DNA of 64,000 nucleotides from Streptomyces sp. NBC_01244 (GCF_035987325.1 NZ_CP108488.1:5394001-5458000), one strand, 5' to 3'; numbered from the stretch's first letter, positions 16,622 through 25,466 are shown. Notes: a model not told the origin generated them from the sequence alone. Made by a program: numbers and translations.

Positions 16622-18700
16622 TTGAGCAACATACCGGAGACCGGGCGCACACCCCGGGTCCAGAACCGGCTCGTCATGATCCAGATCGTGGTGTTCTCGC
16701 TGCTGCTGACCCTCGGCGGGCGCCTGTGGTACCTGCAGATACGCAACGGCCAGGAGTACACGGACGAGGCGAAGAACAACCACACCCAGCAGGTGGTCCA
16801 GCCCGCCGTGCGCGGCTCGATCCTCGATTCCCGCGGGATCCCGCTCGCCGACAACGAGACCCGCATGGTGGTCTCCGCCAGCCGCACCGAACTCTCCAAG
16901 ATGAAGGACCGCGGCAAGGGCGTCCTCACCGAGCTCGCCGGGGTACTGGGCCTCGACCCCGAGGCCGTGGTCGACGGCGTCCGGCTGTGCGACGCCAAGA
17001 CCCCCAAGCCCTGCTGGAACGGCTCCCCGTACCAGCCGATCCCCATCACCGACGAGGCGACGACCGACCAGGTCCTGGAGATACGGGAGCACGCCGAGCA
17101 GTTCCCCGGCATCACCGCCGAGCCCACCGCCCTGCGCCGCTACGCCGGCCCCGACGGCGCCAACACCTCCCAGGTGCTCGGCTACCTCTCCCCGGTGACC
17201 GACGAGGAGATCACCAAGGCCAAGGGCTCCGACTCCCCGTACCTGCGCTCCGACCAGGTGGGCCGCAGCGGCCTGGAGCGCACTTACGACAAGGACCTGC
17301 GCGGCAAGGCGGGCATCACCCGCTACGAGGTGGACAACCTCGGCCGGATCATCGGCGAGGGCACGAGCGACAAGCCGCAGGCGGGCGCCAACATCGTGAC
17401 CTCGATCGACTCGCGCGTGCAGGCCGTGGCCGAGCGCGAGCTGAACAACGCGATGATCGAGGCCCGCAAGGGCATCGACAAGAACAACACGGGCCGCCAC
17501 TACGAGGCCGACTCGGGCGCCGTCGTGGTCATGGAGGCCAAGACCGGCCGGGTCGTCGCGATGGCGTCCAACCCGACCTACGACCCGAACGCCTGGGTCG
17601 GCGGGATCTCCGCGAAGGACTACGCCTCCCTCACCGACAAGGCATCGAACTACCCGCTGCTGAACCGCGCCATCCAGGGCCAGGCGGCCCCCGGCTCGAT
17701 CTTCAAGGTGGTCTCCTCGACGGCCGCGGTCAACGCCGGCTACCCCTTCAACAGGCTCTACGGCTGCCCGAGCTCCTACTCGGTCGGCAGCCAGGTCTTC
17801 ACCAACTTCGAGTCCCAGGGCTACGGCGACATCACCATCGGCAAGGCCCTGGAAGTCTCCTGCGACACCGTCTACTACGCCATCGCCGACAAGGAGTGGA
17901 AGAAGGACGGCGGCATCAAGCCCAAGGCCAAGCCCGGCGACTGGTTCTTCAAGACCGCCCACGAGTTCGGGCTCGGCAAGCGCACCGGCATCGACCTGCC
18001 CAGCGAGGTCCCGGGCCGGGTCCCCGACCGCCAGTGGAAGAAGGACTTCTTCGAGGCGAACAAGTCCGCCTGGTGCCGCGACGGCAAGAAGAACGGCTCG
18101 TACGCCGAGAAGATCGCCTACGAGAACTGCCGCCAGGGCAACCAGCTCCGCGAGGGCGACGCGATCAACTACTCCATCGGCCAGGGCGACACCCTCGTCA
18201 CCCCGATCCAGATGGCCTCCGTCTACGCCGCCATCGCCAACGGCGGCACCCTGCACCAGCCCAGCATCGGCAAGGCCGTGGTCAGCGCCGACGGCACCTC
18301 GGTGAAGGAGATCGCCCCGAAGGAACAGGGCAAGCTCCCGATGAACGCCAAGCTGCGCAAGGACATCGACGGGGCCCTCGCCGACGTCGCCACCACCGGC
18401 AGCGCGGCCTGGCGGTTCGGCGGCTGGCCGCAGAAGCAGATCCCGATGCACGCGAAGACCGGTACGGCCGAGGTCCAGGGCAAGCAGACCACCTCGTGGT
18501 TCGCCTCCTACACCGAGGACTACGCGATCGTCATGACCATCTCCCAGGGCGGCACCGGCTCCGGAGCCTCGGGACCGGCCGTCCGCAAGATCTACGAGGC
18601 GATGTACGGCCTGGACGAGAAGGGTGCCCAGGACCTGAAGAAGGCCCTGCTCCCCAAGCCGCAGACCGAACTCCCCCCGGTCCGGCAGGAAAACCAGTGA
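16622..18700 (+). CDS. Penicillin-binding protein 2, class B transpeptidase
   Basis: The 692-residue protein has a cytoplasmic tail, a membrane anchor at about 17-35, a PBP dimer domain and a C-terminal transpeptidase. The catalytic motifs are SIFK at 359-362, SCD at 413-415 (the SxN position of PBP2) and KTG at 612-614. It crosslinks peptidoglycan on the outer face of the membrane. The start codon is TTG at 16622, supported by GGGGGAGAG at 16607-16615. No rodA/mre genes are adjacent, so this is a stand-alone class B PBP rather than the one in the mre cluster. Confidence 0.93.
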   Translation: MSNIPETGRTPRVQNRLVMIQIVVFSLLLTLGGRLWYLQIRNGQEYTDEAKNNHTQQVVQPAVRGSILDSRGIPLADNETRMVVSASRTELSKMKDRGKGVLTELAGVLGLDPEAVVDGVRLCDAKTPKPCWNGSPYQPIPITDEATTDQVLEIREHAEQFPGITAEPTALRRYAGPDGANTSQVLGYLSPVTDEEITKAKGSDSPYLRSDQVGRSGLERTYDKDLRGKAGITRYEVDNLGRIIGEGTSDKPQAGANIVTSIDSRVQAVAERELNNAMIEARKGIDKNNTGRHYEADSGAVVVMEAKTGRVVAMASNPTYDPNAWVGGISAKDYASLTDKASNYPLLNRAIQGQAAPGSIFKVVSSTAAVNAGYPFNRLYGCPSSYSVGSQVFTNFESQGYGDITIGKALEVSCDTVYYAIADKEWKKDGGIKPKAKPGDWFFKTAHEFGLGKRTGIDLPSEVPGRVPDRQWKKDFFEANKSAWCRDGKKNGSYAEKIAYENCRQGNQLREGDAINYSIGQGDTLVTPIQMASVYAAIANGGTLHQPSIGKAVVSADGTSVKEIAPKEQGKLPMNAKLRKDIDGALADVATTGSAAWRFGGWPQKQIPMHAKTGTAEVQGKQTTSWFASYTEDYAIVMTISQGGTGSGASGPAVRKIYEAMYGLDEKGAQDLKKALLPKPQTELPPVRQENQ

Positions 18701-18798
18701 TTCAAGTGATTGGCGCGATTGCGGACAGGAACTGACCGCAAGGGTTCGTAGTGTGGTTCTTGTCAGCAGGAGCCACACCACGAAGGCGGTAGGTCAGC

Positions 18799-19353
18799 AT
18801 GGTCACTCACGTCCCGGCGGAGTCGTACGGTGACGAGCGCGGCGCGCTCCTGAGCTTCGTCGAGGCCCAGCGCGGGGCCCTGCGCCGCTCGGTCCTCGGC
18901 CTGAGCCCGGAGCAGGCCGCGAGCCGGCCCAGCGCGAGCGAGCTGTCCCTGGGCGGCCTGCTCAAGCACGTGGCCGAGTGCGAGCTGAACTGGCTGCGCA
19001 TGGCGCAGCAGCGGGTCAACGAGAAGGAGCGGACCCAGGAGACCTGGGGCGACAGCTTCAAGCTCCTTGACGGCGAGTCGGTCGAGGAGATCCTCGCCTT
19101 CTGGGACGGGGTCTCGGCGGAGCTCGCGGAGTTCATCGCGTCCGTCCCGAGCATGGACGACACCTTCCCGCTGCCCCCGGCGCCCTGGTTCCCCAAGGAC
19201 GGCAAGGTCTCGATGCGCTGGCTGCTCCTGCACCTGGTCGAGGAGGACGCCCGGCACGCCGGCCACGCGGACGTCATCCGCGAGTCCCTCGACGGCAAGA
19301 CCGCCTTCGAGCTGGTGGCCCTGGCCTCCGGCCAGACCTGGCACGCGGGCTGA
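18799..19353 (+). CDS. DinB / DUF664 family putative metal-dependent protein
   Basis: The 184-residue protein has the four-helix DinB-like fold. Conserved histidines are in LLKHVAECELNW and in the C-terminal LLLHLVEEDARHAGHADVIR, which together form the usual three-histidine metal site. DUF664 members of actinobacteria are often annotated as mycothiol-dependent transferases, but the substrate here is unknown. The ATG at 18799 is preceded by a GGCGGTAGG stretch. It stands alone between the PBP gene and the PadR remnant. Confidence 0.88.
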   Translation: MVTHVPAESYGDERGALLSFVEAQRGALRRSVLGLSPEQAASRPSASELSLGGLLKHVAECELNWLRMAQQRVNEKERTQETWGDSFKLLDGESVEEILAFWDGVSAELAEFIASVPSMDDTFPLPPAPWFPKDGKVSMRWLLLHLVEEDARHAGHADVIRESLDGKTAFELVALASGQTWHAG

Positions 19354-19425
19354 CCGGGCCGGGCCGAGCGGGCCGGGCGGGCCGGGCCGGGGACCCGGAC
19401 CGGCCCGCTCGATAGCCTGGGCCCC

Positions 19426-19625
19426 ATGTCAGCGATCCGCCTCCTCGTCCTCGGCGCAGTCCGCCGGCACGGGCGGGCCCACGGCTACCAGGTCCGGGCC
19501 GATCTGGAGTTCTGGGGCGCCCACGAGTGGTCGAACACCAAACCCGGGTCGTCGAGGCGGGCGCGTACTCCTTCGCCGACGACCCGGGCGACGCCTTCGC
19601 AGGGGTTCTCGCCCCTTCCTCCTGA
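19426..19625 (+). pseudogene. Truncated PadR-family regulator joined to a foreign tail
   Basis: The frame starts MSAIRLLVLGAVRRHGRAHG at 19426, with TAGCCT seven bases upstream, and matches the N-terminal winged helix of PadR regulators through WGAHEWSNTKPGS (to about 19550). The homology then stops. In the next frame (19545-19625) the DNA reads RVVEAGAYSFADDPGDAFAG and then VLAPSS and a stop, which looks like the C-terminus of some other protein. A deletion at about 19550 has apparently joined two gene ends. Read straight through, the PadR frame runs open into tipA. That continuity is accidental, because the tipA promoter lies between. Confidence 0.75.
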
Positions 19626-19643
19626 ACTCCCGGCCCGCCGTGC

Positions 19644-19674
19644 TTGCACCTCACGCGGCGTGAGGGACCAGGCT
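19644..19674 (+). promoter_or_regulatory. tipA promoter and TipA operator
   Basis: A TTGCAC -35 box is at 19644-19649 and a CAGGCT -10 box at 19669-19674, separated by the long 19-bp spacer of MerR-activated promoters. The spacer holds a perfect palindrome CCTCACGCGGCGTGAGG (19649-19665). It closely resembles what I recall of the S. lividans ptipA promoter, so thiopeptide-induced autoactivation is expected. Confidence 0.9.
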
Positions 19675-19707
19675 GGGCCGCGTACCCGAGAAGAGGAGCG
19701 GAAAGCG

Positions 19708-20460
19708 ATGGGCTACTCCGTGGGCCAGGTCGCCGGATTCGCCGGAGTGACGGTGCGCACGCTGCACCATTACGACGAGATCGGGCTGCTCTCGCCGAGC
19801 GGCCGCAGCCGTGCGGGACACCGGCGGTACGACGACGCCGATCTCGACCGGCTGCAGCGGGTCCTGTTCTACCGGGAGCTCGGCTTTCCGCTCGAAGAGG
19901 TCGCGGTCCTGCTGGACGACCCGGAATCGGACCCGGGGGAGCACCTGCGCCGGCAGCACGCCCTCCTGACCGGCCGGATCGCCCGGCTCCGGCAGATGGC
20001 TGCGGCCGTCGAGCACGCCATGGAGGCGAAGAAGATGGGCATCAACCTCACACCCGAGGAGAAGTTCGAGGTCTTCGGGGATTTCGATCCCGAGGAGCAC
20101 GCCGAGGAGGCCGAGCGCCGCTGGGGCGACACGTACCGGGAGTCCGCCCGCCGGACCGCCTCCCACACCAAGGAGGACTGGCTGCGGATCGAGGCCCTGG
20201 CGCAGGACATCAACCGGCGGTTCGCCGCCCTGCTGGACTCCGGGACGTCCGCGGAGTCCGAGGAGGCCATGGACCTGGCCGAGGAGCACCGCGGCTGGAT
20301 CAACGGCAGCTACTACTTCTGCACGTACGAGATCCACACCGGCCTCGGTGAGATGTACGTCGCGGACGAGCGGTTCACGGCGTACTACGAGGCCGTCCGG
20401 CCCGGACTGGCGGTGTACGTACGGGACGCCATCCTGGCCAACGCGGTCCGTAAAGCGTAG
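19708..20460 (+). CDS. tipA: TipA-type MerR regulator (TipAL)
   Basis: The 250-residue protein has a MerR helix-turn-helix at 1-70 (YSVGQVAGFAGVTVRTLHHY, then GLLSPSGRSRAGHRRYDDAD), a coiled-coil linker, and the TipAS antibiotic-binding domain from residue 110 (MGINLTPEEKFEVFGDFDPE to AILANAVRKA). The start is ATG after AGAGGAGCGG. In S. lividans this protein binds thiopeptides such as thiostrepton and activates its own promoter. Here Cys205 is kept, but the residue that would match the thiopeptide-linked Cys214 is Gly212 (EIHTGLGEMY), as far as I recall the reference. Confidence 0.93.
   Translation: MGYSVGQVAGFAGVTVRTLHHYDEIGLLSPSGRSRAGHRRYDDADLDRLQRVLFYRELGFPLEEVAVLLDDPESDPGEHLRRQHALLTGRIARLRQMAAAVEHAMEAKKMGINLTPEEKFEVFGDFDPEEHAEEAERRWGDTYRESARRTASHTKEDWLRIEALAQDINRRFAALLDSGTSAESEEAMDLAEEHRGWINGSYYFCTYEIHTGLGEMYVADERFTAYYEAVRPGLAVYVRDAILANAVRKA
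20035..20460 (+). CDS. tipA: Internal start for TipAS, the short TipA form
   Basis: An in-frame ATG at codon 110 of tipA has its own Shine-Dalgarno, GGAGG at 20022-20026, eight bases upstream. It would give a 141-residue TipAS starting MGINLTPEEKFEVFGDF. S. lividans makes TipAS from the same position in excess over TipAL, where it sequesters thiopeptides. The product is nested in the same frame rather than a separate gene. Confidence 0.8.
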   Translation: MGINLTPEEKFEVFGDFDPEEHAEEAERRWGDTYRESARRTASHTKEDWLRIEALAQDINRRFAALLDSGTSAESEEAMDLAEEHRGWINGSYYFCTYEIHTGLGEMYVADERFTAYYEAVRPGLAVYVRDAILANAVRKA

Positions 20461-20545
20461 CGCCGGTCCCTGGAACCAGGCGGGGGTGGTGTGCGTTCAT
20501 AATTGGACGGACACCCCCCACCTGATCCAGGAGAGCCCGGAACCC

Positions 20546-21253
20546 GTGAACACGCTTGCGCTCGGTCCTGAGTGGATCTCCCCGGAGTACCTGATCGGCC
20601 ATTTCGGCCTGATCGGCATCCTGGTCATCGTTTTCGCGGAATCCGGTCTCTTCGCGTTCCTGCCCGGAGACTCCCTGCTCTTCACGGCGGGCCTGTTCGT
20701 CGCGAGCGGCACCATCAGTCAGCCGCTGTGGCTGGTGTGCACCCTGATCGTGGCCGCCGCGATCATCGGTGACCAGGTCGGATACATGATCGGCAAGGTC
20801 TTCGGCCCGAAGATCTTCAACAAGCCGAACTCCAAGCTCTTCAAGCGCGAGAACCTCGACGCGGCGCACGAGTTCATGGAGAAGCACGGCCCCAAGGCCA
20901 TCGTGCTCGCGCGGTTCGTGCCGATCATCCGCACCTTCGCGCCGATGGTCGCGGGCGCGACGGCGATGAAGTACCGCACCTTCCTGACGTTCAACGTCAT
21001 CGGCGGCGTCCTGTGGGGCGCGGGCGTCACGGTCCTGGGCTACCAGCTCGGCCAGTTCGAGGTCATCAAGAACAACGTCGAGCCGATCTTCATCGGCATC
21101 GTCCTGATCTCGGTCATCCCGGTGATCTTCGAGGTGCTCAAGTCCCGCAAGCAGAAGAAGGCGGCGGCGCAGGCCGGCGGCACCGGCTCCGGAGCCGGCG
21201 AGGACCCGCAGACCCCGGGCCAGCAGCGCAGCGGCCGCCACGCGAAGCGCTAG
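20546..21253 (+). CDS. DedA family membrane protein
   Basis: The 235-residue protein has the DedA/SNARE-associated architecture. A re-entrant loop FAESGLFAFLPGDSLLFTAG carries the family E and P-G-D residues, and the second conserved block is MEKHGPKAIVLARFVPIIRT with the F-x-R-x-x-P-x-x-R signature. Several membrane helices follow, then a Lys/Ala/Gly-rich cytoplasmic tail. DedA proteins act as lipid-carrier or phospholipid flippases and need proton motive force. The start is GTG at 20546 with AGGAGA at 20529-20534. It ends before a strong bidirectional hairpin. Confidence 0.92.
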   Translation: MNTLALGPEWISPEYLIGHFGLIGILVIVFAESGLFAFLPGDSLLFTAGLFVASGTISQPLWLVCTLIVAAAIIGDQVGYMIGKVFGPKIFNKPNSKLFKRENLDAAHEFMEKHGPKAIVLARFVPIIRTFAPMVAGATAMKYRTFLTFNVIGGVLWGAGVTVLGYQLGQFEVIKNNVEPIFIGIVLISVIPVIFEVLKSRKQKKAAAQAGGTGSGAGEDPQTPGQQRSGRHAKR

Positions 21254-21278
21254 GGCCGCTCCGCTCCACGCCTCGTAC

Positions 21279-21319
21279 GATGCCCCGCCGACCAGGGATG
21301 TTCCCGTCGGCGGGGCATC
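21279..21319. terminator. Bidirectional terminator, 14-bp stem
   Basis: GATGCCCCGCCGAC at 21279-21292 pairs perfectly with GTCGGCGGGGCATC at 21306-21319 around a 13-base loop, between the convergent DedA and ThrE-type genes. Confidence 0.87.
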
Positions 21320-21360
21320 GGCGTTTCGGCGGGGCAGGCGGGAGTTTGACGACACGTCCC

Positions 21361-23022
21361 TTAGAACCCGCGGGTGCGCTTCGCCGCGCCGCGCTTGGCC
21401 GCACTGGCCGCGCCGGGGATGCGCATGAACAGGCGGGACGTCTCGGAGCCGAGGTTGACGCCGATCGCGATGGCCAGCGCGATGGCCGCGGCGTTCGTCA
21501 GCGAGGCCAGCCCCTCGTTCAGCCGGTTCTCGGCGATCAGCAGGAGCCCGTAGTACGTGGCCGAGCCGGGCAGCAGCGGGCCGATGGCGGCCGTGACGAA
21601 GGGGAGGGCCGAGGAGAACCGGTGCCGGGCGAGGAGCTGTCCGAAGAGGCCGACCAGGCCGGCGGCGATCGCGGTGGACGGCACCGGCGGCATCTTGGCG
21701 GCGTAGTGCAGGGCCCCGTAGATCACCCAGGCGATCCCGCCGTTCAGCGTCACGAACCACACGGTGGAACGTTCCTGCTGGAGCAGGATCGCGAACGTGA
21801 ACACCAGAACCATCGAGGCGGCGATCTGGAGCAGCGGCCGCTGCTCGATCTGGAGGACGTCCTCCGGCTGCGGATTGGAGCCGAACTGCACGCCGACGTA
21901 GAGCACCACCAGGACGCCCATGATGATGCCGATGAACAGGTACATCACCTCCAGCAGCCGGGCGGAGGCGGTGATGTAGTAGCCGGTCAGACCGTCCTGC
22001 ACGGCTGCCACCAGGGCGCGCCCCGGCAGCAGGGCGAACAGCCCGCCGGTGATCACGGCCGAGGAGCGCACGTCCAGGTCGGTCATCTTCAGGGCCACGC
22101 CCATCGCGGCCGGCGGCATCGCCGCGACCACGAACTGGTAGAACTCCGGCAGCCCGCGCCCGGCACACAGCCAGGCCAGCCGGTCGCCGAGCACCGCCCC
22201 GAGTGCGGCTGCGAAGAACACCAGCACGCCACCGCCGACCAGCGTGGAGGCCGCGCCGGCGAGCAGGCCGGCGGCGCCCGTGAGCACCCAGCCGGGGTAC
22301 GGGTGCCGGTTGCGGCGGATCTCGGCGAGCCGGCGGTAGGCGTCCTCCAGCGAGATCTCGATTTCGTGCGCGGTGATGTCGTTGACGAGGCTGAACACGG
22401 CCGAGAGCCGGGTGTAGTCCGTGCCGCGGCGGCGGACCGTGCGGTTCGCCGACACGGGGTCGTCCACCAGGGAGGGCTGGTGGGTGATCGACAGCAGGGT
22501 GAAGGTGACGGTGGGCTCGCAGCGGTCCAGGCCGTAGCTGCGGGCCACGGCGAACATCGCGGCCTCCACGTCCTCGGCGCCCTCGCCGCCCGAGAGCAGC
22601 AGCTCGCCGATGCGCAGCGTCAGGTCGAGCACGCGCCCCACGGCGGGCCCGGTCTCCACGGCCAGCCGCTGTGACGGCTCCGGCACCGGCCGGACGTCCA
22701 CCGGCATGCGCAGCACCGTGCGCATGCGGTCCTGCCAGGGGGACTCCTTCAACCGGGTGACGGGGAAACCCGGAGGGCCGGTGTAGGCCGGCGGGGAGTG
22801 GGCGGCGCTGTAGGTGTGCGGCGTGGCGAACGCGGACGCCGGGCCATCGGGGTCCACGGCCACCGACGCGAGCCCGTCGGGGACGGCGAACTCCGAGGTC
22901 GGCTGGTCCTCCTCGGTCGCCTCGGGGTCCACCCCCACCCCGTCCGGCACGGAAAACGCGCTGCGCGCCTCGTCCGACTTCGGCTTCCGGTCCTCGGTCC
23001 CGGATCCTTCGCCTTCCGCCAC
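21361..23022 (-). CDS. ThrE-type threonine/serine exporter family protein
   Basis: The 553-residue protein has an acidic, Pro-rich cytoplasmic N-terminus (about 1-130), the soluble ThrE domain (LTLRIGELLLSGGEGAEDVE, then the SYGLDRCEPTVTFTLLSITH region), and about ten membrane helices in two halves (ThrE and ThrE_2). Examples are WVLTGAAGLLAGAASTLVGG and PFVTAAIGPLLPGSATYYGL. This family exports threonine and serine, and Corynebacterium ThrE is the model. I chose GTG at 23022 because GGAGG lies just upstream. ATG at 23073 is an alternative that adds 17 residues but has no clear ribosome site. Confidence 0.86.
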   Translation of the reverse strand: MAEGEGSGTEDRKPKSDEARSAFSVPDGVGVDPEATEEDQPTSEFAVPDGLASVAVDPDGPASAFATPHTYSAAHSPPAYTGPPGFPVTRLKESPWQDRMRTVLRMPVDVRPVPEPSQRLAVETGPAVGRVLDLTLRIGELLLSGGEGAEDVEAAMFAVARSYGLDRCEPTVTFTLLSITHQPSLVDDPVSANRTVRRRGTDYTRLSAVFSLVNDITAHEIEISLEDAYRRLAEIRRNRHPYPGWVLTGAAGLLAGAASTLVGGGVLVFFAAALGAVLGDRLAWLCAGRGLPEFYQFVVAAMPPAAMGVALKMTDLDVRSSAVITGGLFALLPGRALVAAVQDGLTGYYITASARLLEVMYLFIGIIMGVLVVLYVGVQFGSNPQPEDVLQIEQRPLLQIAASMVLVFTFAILLQQERSTVWFVTLNGGIAWVIYGALHYAAKMPPVPSTAIAAGLVGLFGQLLARHRFSSALPFVTAAIGPLLPGSATYYGLLLIAENRLNEGLASLTNAAAIALAIAIGVNLGSETSRLFMRIPGAASAAKRGAAKRTRGF

Positions 23023-23117
23023 GCGTCCTCCAGTCCCCGACCCAGCCGGTATCAGTATGCGGAACCGTTTCATCCACGGCGAAACAGGCATCTGCCCCGC
23101 AGCTGAACTTTCAGCCC

Positions 23118-23205
23118 GGCCCCATCCAGCCCCGCCGGCGTTTGAGGCGCGGGGGTCCGGGGGCGGAGCCCCTGGGAAACGCACCCGCACCCGGCACGCG
23201 CACCC
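23118..23205 (+). repeat. GC-rich intergenic repeat element, copy near 23.1 kb
   Basis: This stretch carries CCAGCCCCGCCGGCGTTTGA followed by a GGGGGTCCGGGGGCGGAGCCCC hairpin. It is the plus-orientation form of the repeat family seen at 10.4, 51.7 and 55.2 kb. Confidence 0.75.
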
Positions 23206-23305
23206 GCCCCCGGGCACGACAGCGGGCGGCACCCCCGAAGGGATACCGCCCGCGGTGTCACAGGGGGCCGACGGGGCATCCCGTCAGCCCGTCACCGAGC
23301 GGAGC

Positions 23306-23800
23306 TCAGTGCTGGCCGCCCTGGGCCTCGAGGCGCTTGTACGAGGCCTCGATCTCGGCCTCGGCCTCAACGCGGCCGACCCAGTTCGCGCCCTCGACCG
23401 ACTTGCCCGGCTCCAGGTCCTTGTAGACCTCGAAGAAGTGCTGGATCTCCAGGCGGTCGAACTCGGACACGTGGTGGATGTCGCGCAGGTGCTCCACACG
23501 CGGGTCGGAGGCCGGCACGCACAGCAGCTTGGCGTCGCCGCCCGCCTCGTCCGTCATGTTGAACATGCCGATCGCGCGGCACTTGATCAGGCAGCCCGGG
23601 AAGGTCGGCTCGTCAAGGATGACCAGCGCGTCCAGCGGGTCGCCGTCCTCGCCGAGGGTGTTCTCGACGAAGCCGTAGTCGGCCGGGTAGCTGGTCGAGG
23701 TGAAGAGACGACGGTCCAGACGGATCCGGCCGGTCTCGTGGTCCACCTCGTACTTGTTCCGCGAACCCTTGGGGATCTCGATGGTGACGTCGAACTCCAC
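23306..23800 (-). CDS. ppa: Inorganic pyrophosphatase
   Basis: The 164-residue protein is a family I soluble pyrophosphatase, hydrolysing PPi to two phosphates and so pulling biosynthetic reactions forward. The signature [20 protein letters not shown] (the D-x-D-P-x-D metal site) and [20 protein letters not shown] with the active-site Lys/Arg are present, as is the DYGFVENT block. I chose GTG at 23800 because AGGAGG lies just before it. The ATG at 23815 would add MEEQD but has no ribosome site. It is divergent from dacB. Confidence 0.95.
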   Translation of the reverse strand: MEFDVTIEIPKGSRNKYEVDHETGRIRLDRRLFTSTSYPADYGFVENTLGEDGDPLDALVILDEPTFPGCLIKCRAIGMFNMTDEAGGDAKLLCVPASDPRVEHLRDIHHVSEFDRLEIQHFFEVYKDLEPGKSVEGANWVGRVEAEAEIEASYKRLEAQGGQH

Positions 23801-23972
23801 GTCCTGCTCCTCCATGATCAGCTTCAGCAGCTTGATTGCTTCGAGACTGCGTTGATTCGCCTGCGTGCGTGGCCGACCCGGCCCTGCCGGGTGGGGTGCC
23901 ATGCTCGCGGCAAGACGCAATGGTTAAGTGTCCCTCACGCATATGTGTGATCGCGAAAGGGGCTGGTCCGAG

Positions 23973-25418
23973 GTGCCATTGGCGGTCAAAACCTGGCAGC
24001 TCATCGCGGTGTCGGCCGTCGCCGGCCTCGCCCTGTCGGCCGCGACGGTGGCCGCCGCGGGTCCCTGGGACTCCGGCCAGCGTAAGGCCGAGCGGGACAA
24101 GGCCGCCTCCTGGGGCCGTACGGGTGGCGCAGATCACGGCACGGACCCTGCCGCGGCGCTTCCGCAGGCCGCCCCCAGCGCCCCCGGAGTGCTCGCCGGT
24201 GTACGCCCGGCCGGAGCCGGTGCCGGCGACCCGGCCGCCGCCGCGGACCCCGGCGCCCTCGCCGCCGCCCTGCGGCCGCTGCTCGCCGACCCCGCCCTCG
24301 GCACCGTCCGCAGCGCCTCCGTGATCGACACCGCCACCGGGCAGGTCCTCTACGAAGCCGGGGCCCGGCAAGCGATGACCCCCGCCTCCACCGTCAAGAT
24401 CGCCACCGCCGCGGCCTCCCTCGCGGCCCTCGGCCCCGACCACCGGATCCGCACCACCGTGACCCCCGGCTCCGCACCCGGCCGGATCATCCTGGTCGGC
24501 GGCGGCGACCCCTCGCTCACCGCCAGGAAGAAGGCCCCCGCCGGCTCCGGCGGCAGCCTCGTCGCCCTCGCCGCGGACACCGCCCAGGCCCTCAAGGCCT
24601 CCGGCACCGACTCCGTCGCCCTCGGCTACGACGACTCGCTCTACACCGGCCCCGTCCTCCACCCGATCGGCGAGAACCCCAACCTCGCGCCCGTCACGGC
24701 CCTGACCGCCGACGAAGGACGCCCCGACGCCTCCTTCTCCGGCCCCGTCAAGCGCAGCCCCGACCCCTCCCGCGACACCGCACGGGCCTTCGCCGCCCTG
24801 CTCAAGGAGCGCGGGGTCAAGGTCACCGGCGAACCCGCCCGGGCCAAGGCCGCCACCGGGGCCGTCCCGCTCGCCACCACCCTCTCGCCGCCGCTCGCCG
24901 GGCTCGTCGAGCGGATGCTGACCCACAGCGACAACGACATCGCCGAAGCCCTGGCCCGCCAGACCGCCCTCGCCTCCGGAGCACCCGCCGGCTTCGACGG
25001 CGTCGCCCAGGCCGTCGGCGCCCGACTCGCCGCCCTCGGCGTCGACACCGCCGGCTCCCGCTTCGCCGACGGCAGCGGCCTCAACCGCGCCGACAAGGTC
25101 AGCGCGGGCCTGCTCACCGCCCTCCTCGCCAAGGCCGCCGATCCGCAGCACCCCGAACTGCGGCCCGTCCTCACCGGACTGCCCGTCGCCGGATTCACCG
25201 GCACCCTGCGCACCCGCAACTCCGGCGGCTCCCCGGCGGCCGGCCTGCTGCGCGCCAAGACGGGCACCCTGAGCGGCGTGAACTCCCTCGCCGGCACCGT
25301 CGTCGACCCCACCGGCCGACTGCTCGCCTTCGCGTTCCTGACCGCGAACACGCCGGAGCCCGGCGCCGCCGAGAAGGGCCTCGACAAGCTCGCGGCAGCC
25401 GTGGCCACGACTTCCTAG
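23973..25418 (+). CDS. dacB: D-alanyl-D-alanine carboxypeptidase/endopeptidase, PBP4 family
   Basis: The 481-residue protein is a class C low-molecular-mass PBP. An N-terminal hydrophobic segment (TWQLIAVSAVAGLALSAATV) exports or anchors it. The motifs are STVK at 139-142, SDN at 319-321 and KTG at 429-431. It trims or cleaves D-Ala-containing peptidoglycan stem peptides outside the membrane. An Ala/Gly/Pro linker lies between the signal and the catalytic domain. GTG at 23973 is preferred, with AAAGGGG ten bases upstream, and starts at 23928 or 23943 would also be in frame. It is divergent from ppa. Confidence 0.92.
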   Translation: MPLAVKTWQLIAVSAVAGLALSAATVAAAGPWDSGQRKAERDKAASWGRTGGADHGTDPAAALPQAAPSAPGVLAGVRPAGAGAGDPAAAADPGALAAALRPLLADPALGTVRSASVIDTATGQVLYEAGARQAMTPASTVKIATAAASLAALGPDHRIRTTVTPGSAPGRIILVGGGDPSLTARKKAPAGSGGSLVALAADTAQALKASGTDSVALGYDDSLYTGPVLHPIGENPNLAPVTALTADEGRPDASFSGPVKRSPDPSRDTARAFAALLKERGVKVTGEPARAKAATGAVPLATTLSPPLAGLVERMLTHSDNDIAEALARQTALASGAPAGFDGVAQAVGARLAALGVDTAGSRFADGSGLNRADKVSAGLLTALLAKAADPQHPELRPVLTGLPVAGFTGTLRTRNSGGSPAAGLLRAKTGTLSGVNSLAGTVVDPTGRLLAFAFLTANTPEPGAAEKGLDKLAAAVATTS

Positions 25419-25454
25419 GGCCCTCCGGGGATCCCGCCCGCGCGCAGGTCCACG

Positions 25455-25460
25455 TACGGT
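25455..25460 (+). promoter_or_regulatory. Candidate -10 box of leaderless metalloprotease mRNA
   Basis: TACGGT lies six bases before the ATG at 25467, and no Shine-Dalgarno is present. Confidence 0.45.
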
Positions 25461-25466
25461 TGACGC

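Noticed and set aside
19426..20460. A single 344-residue regulator with PadR-like N-terminus fused to a MerR/TipAS part
   Set aside because: The linker is random in composition, the tipA promoter with its 19-bp spacer and ribosome site lies inside it, and TipA homologues start at the MGYSVGQV methionine.
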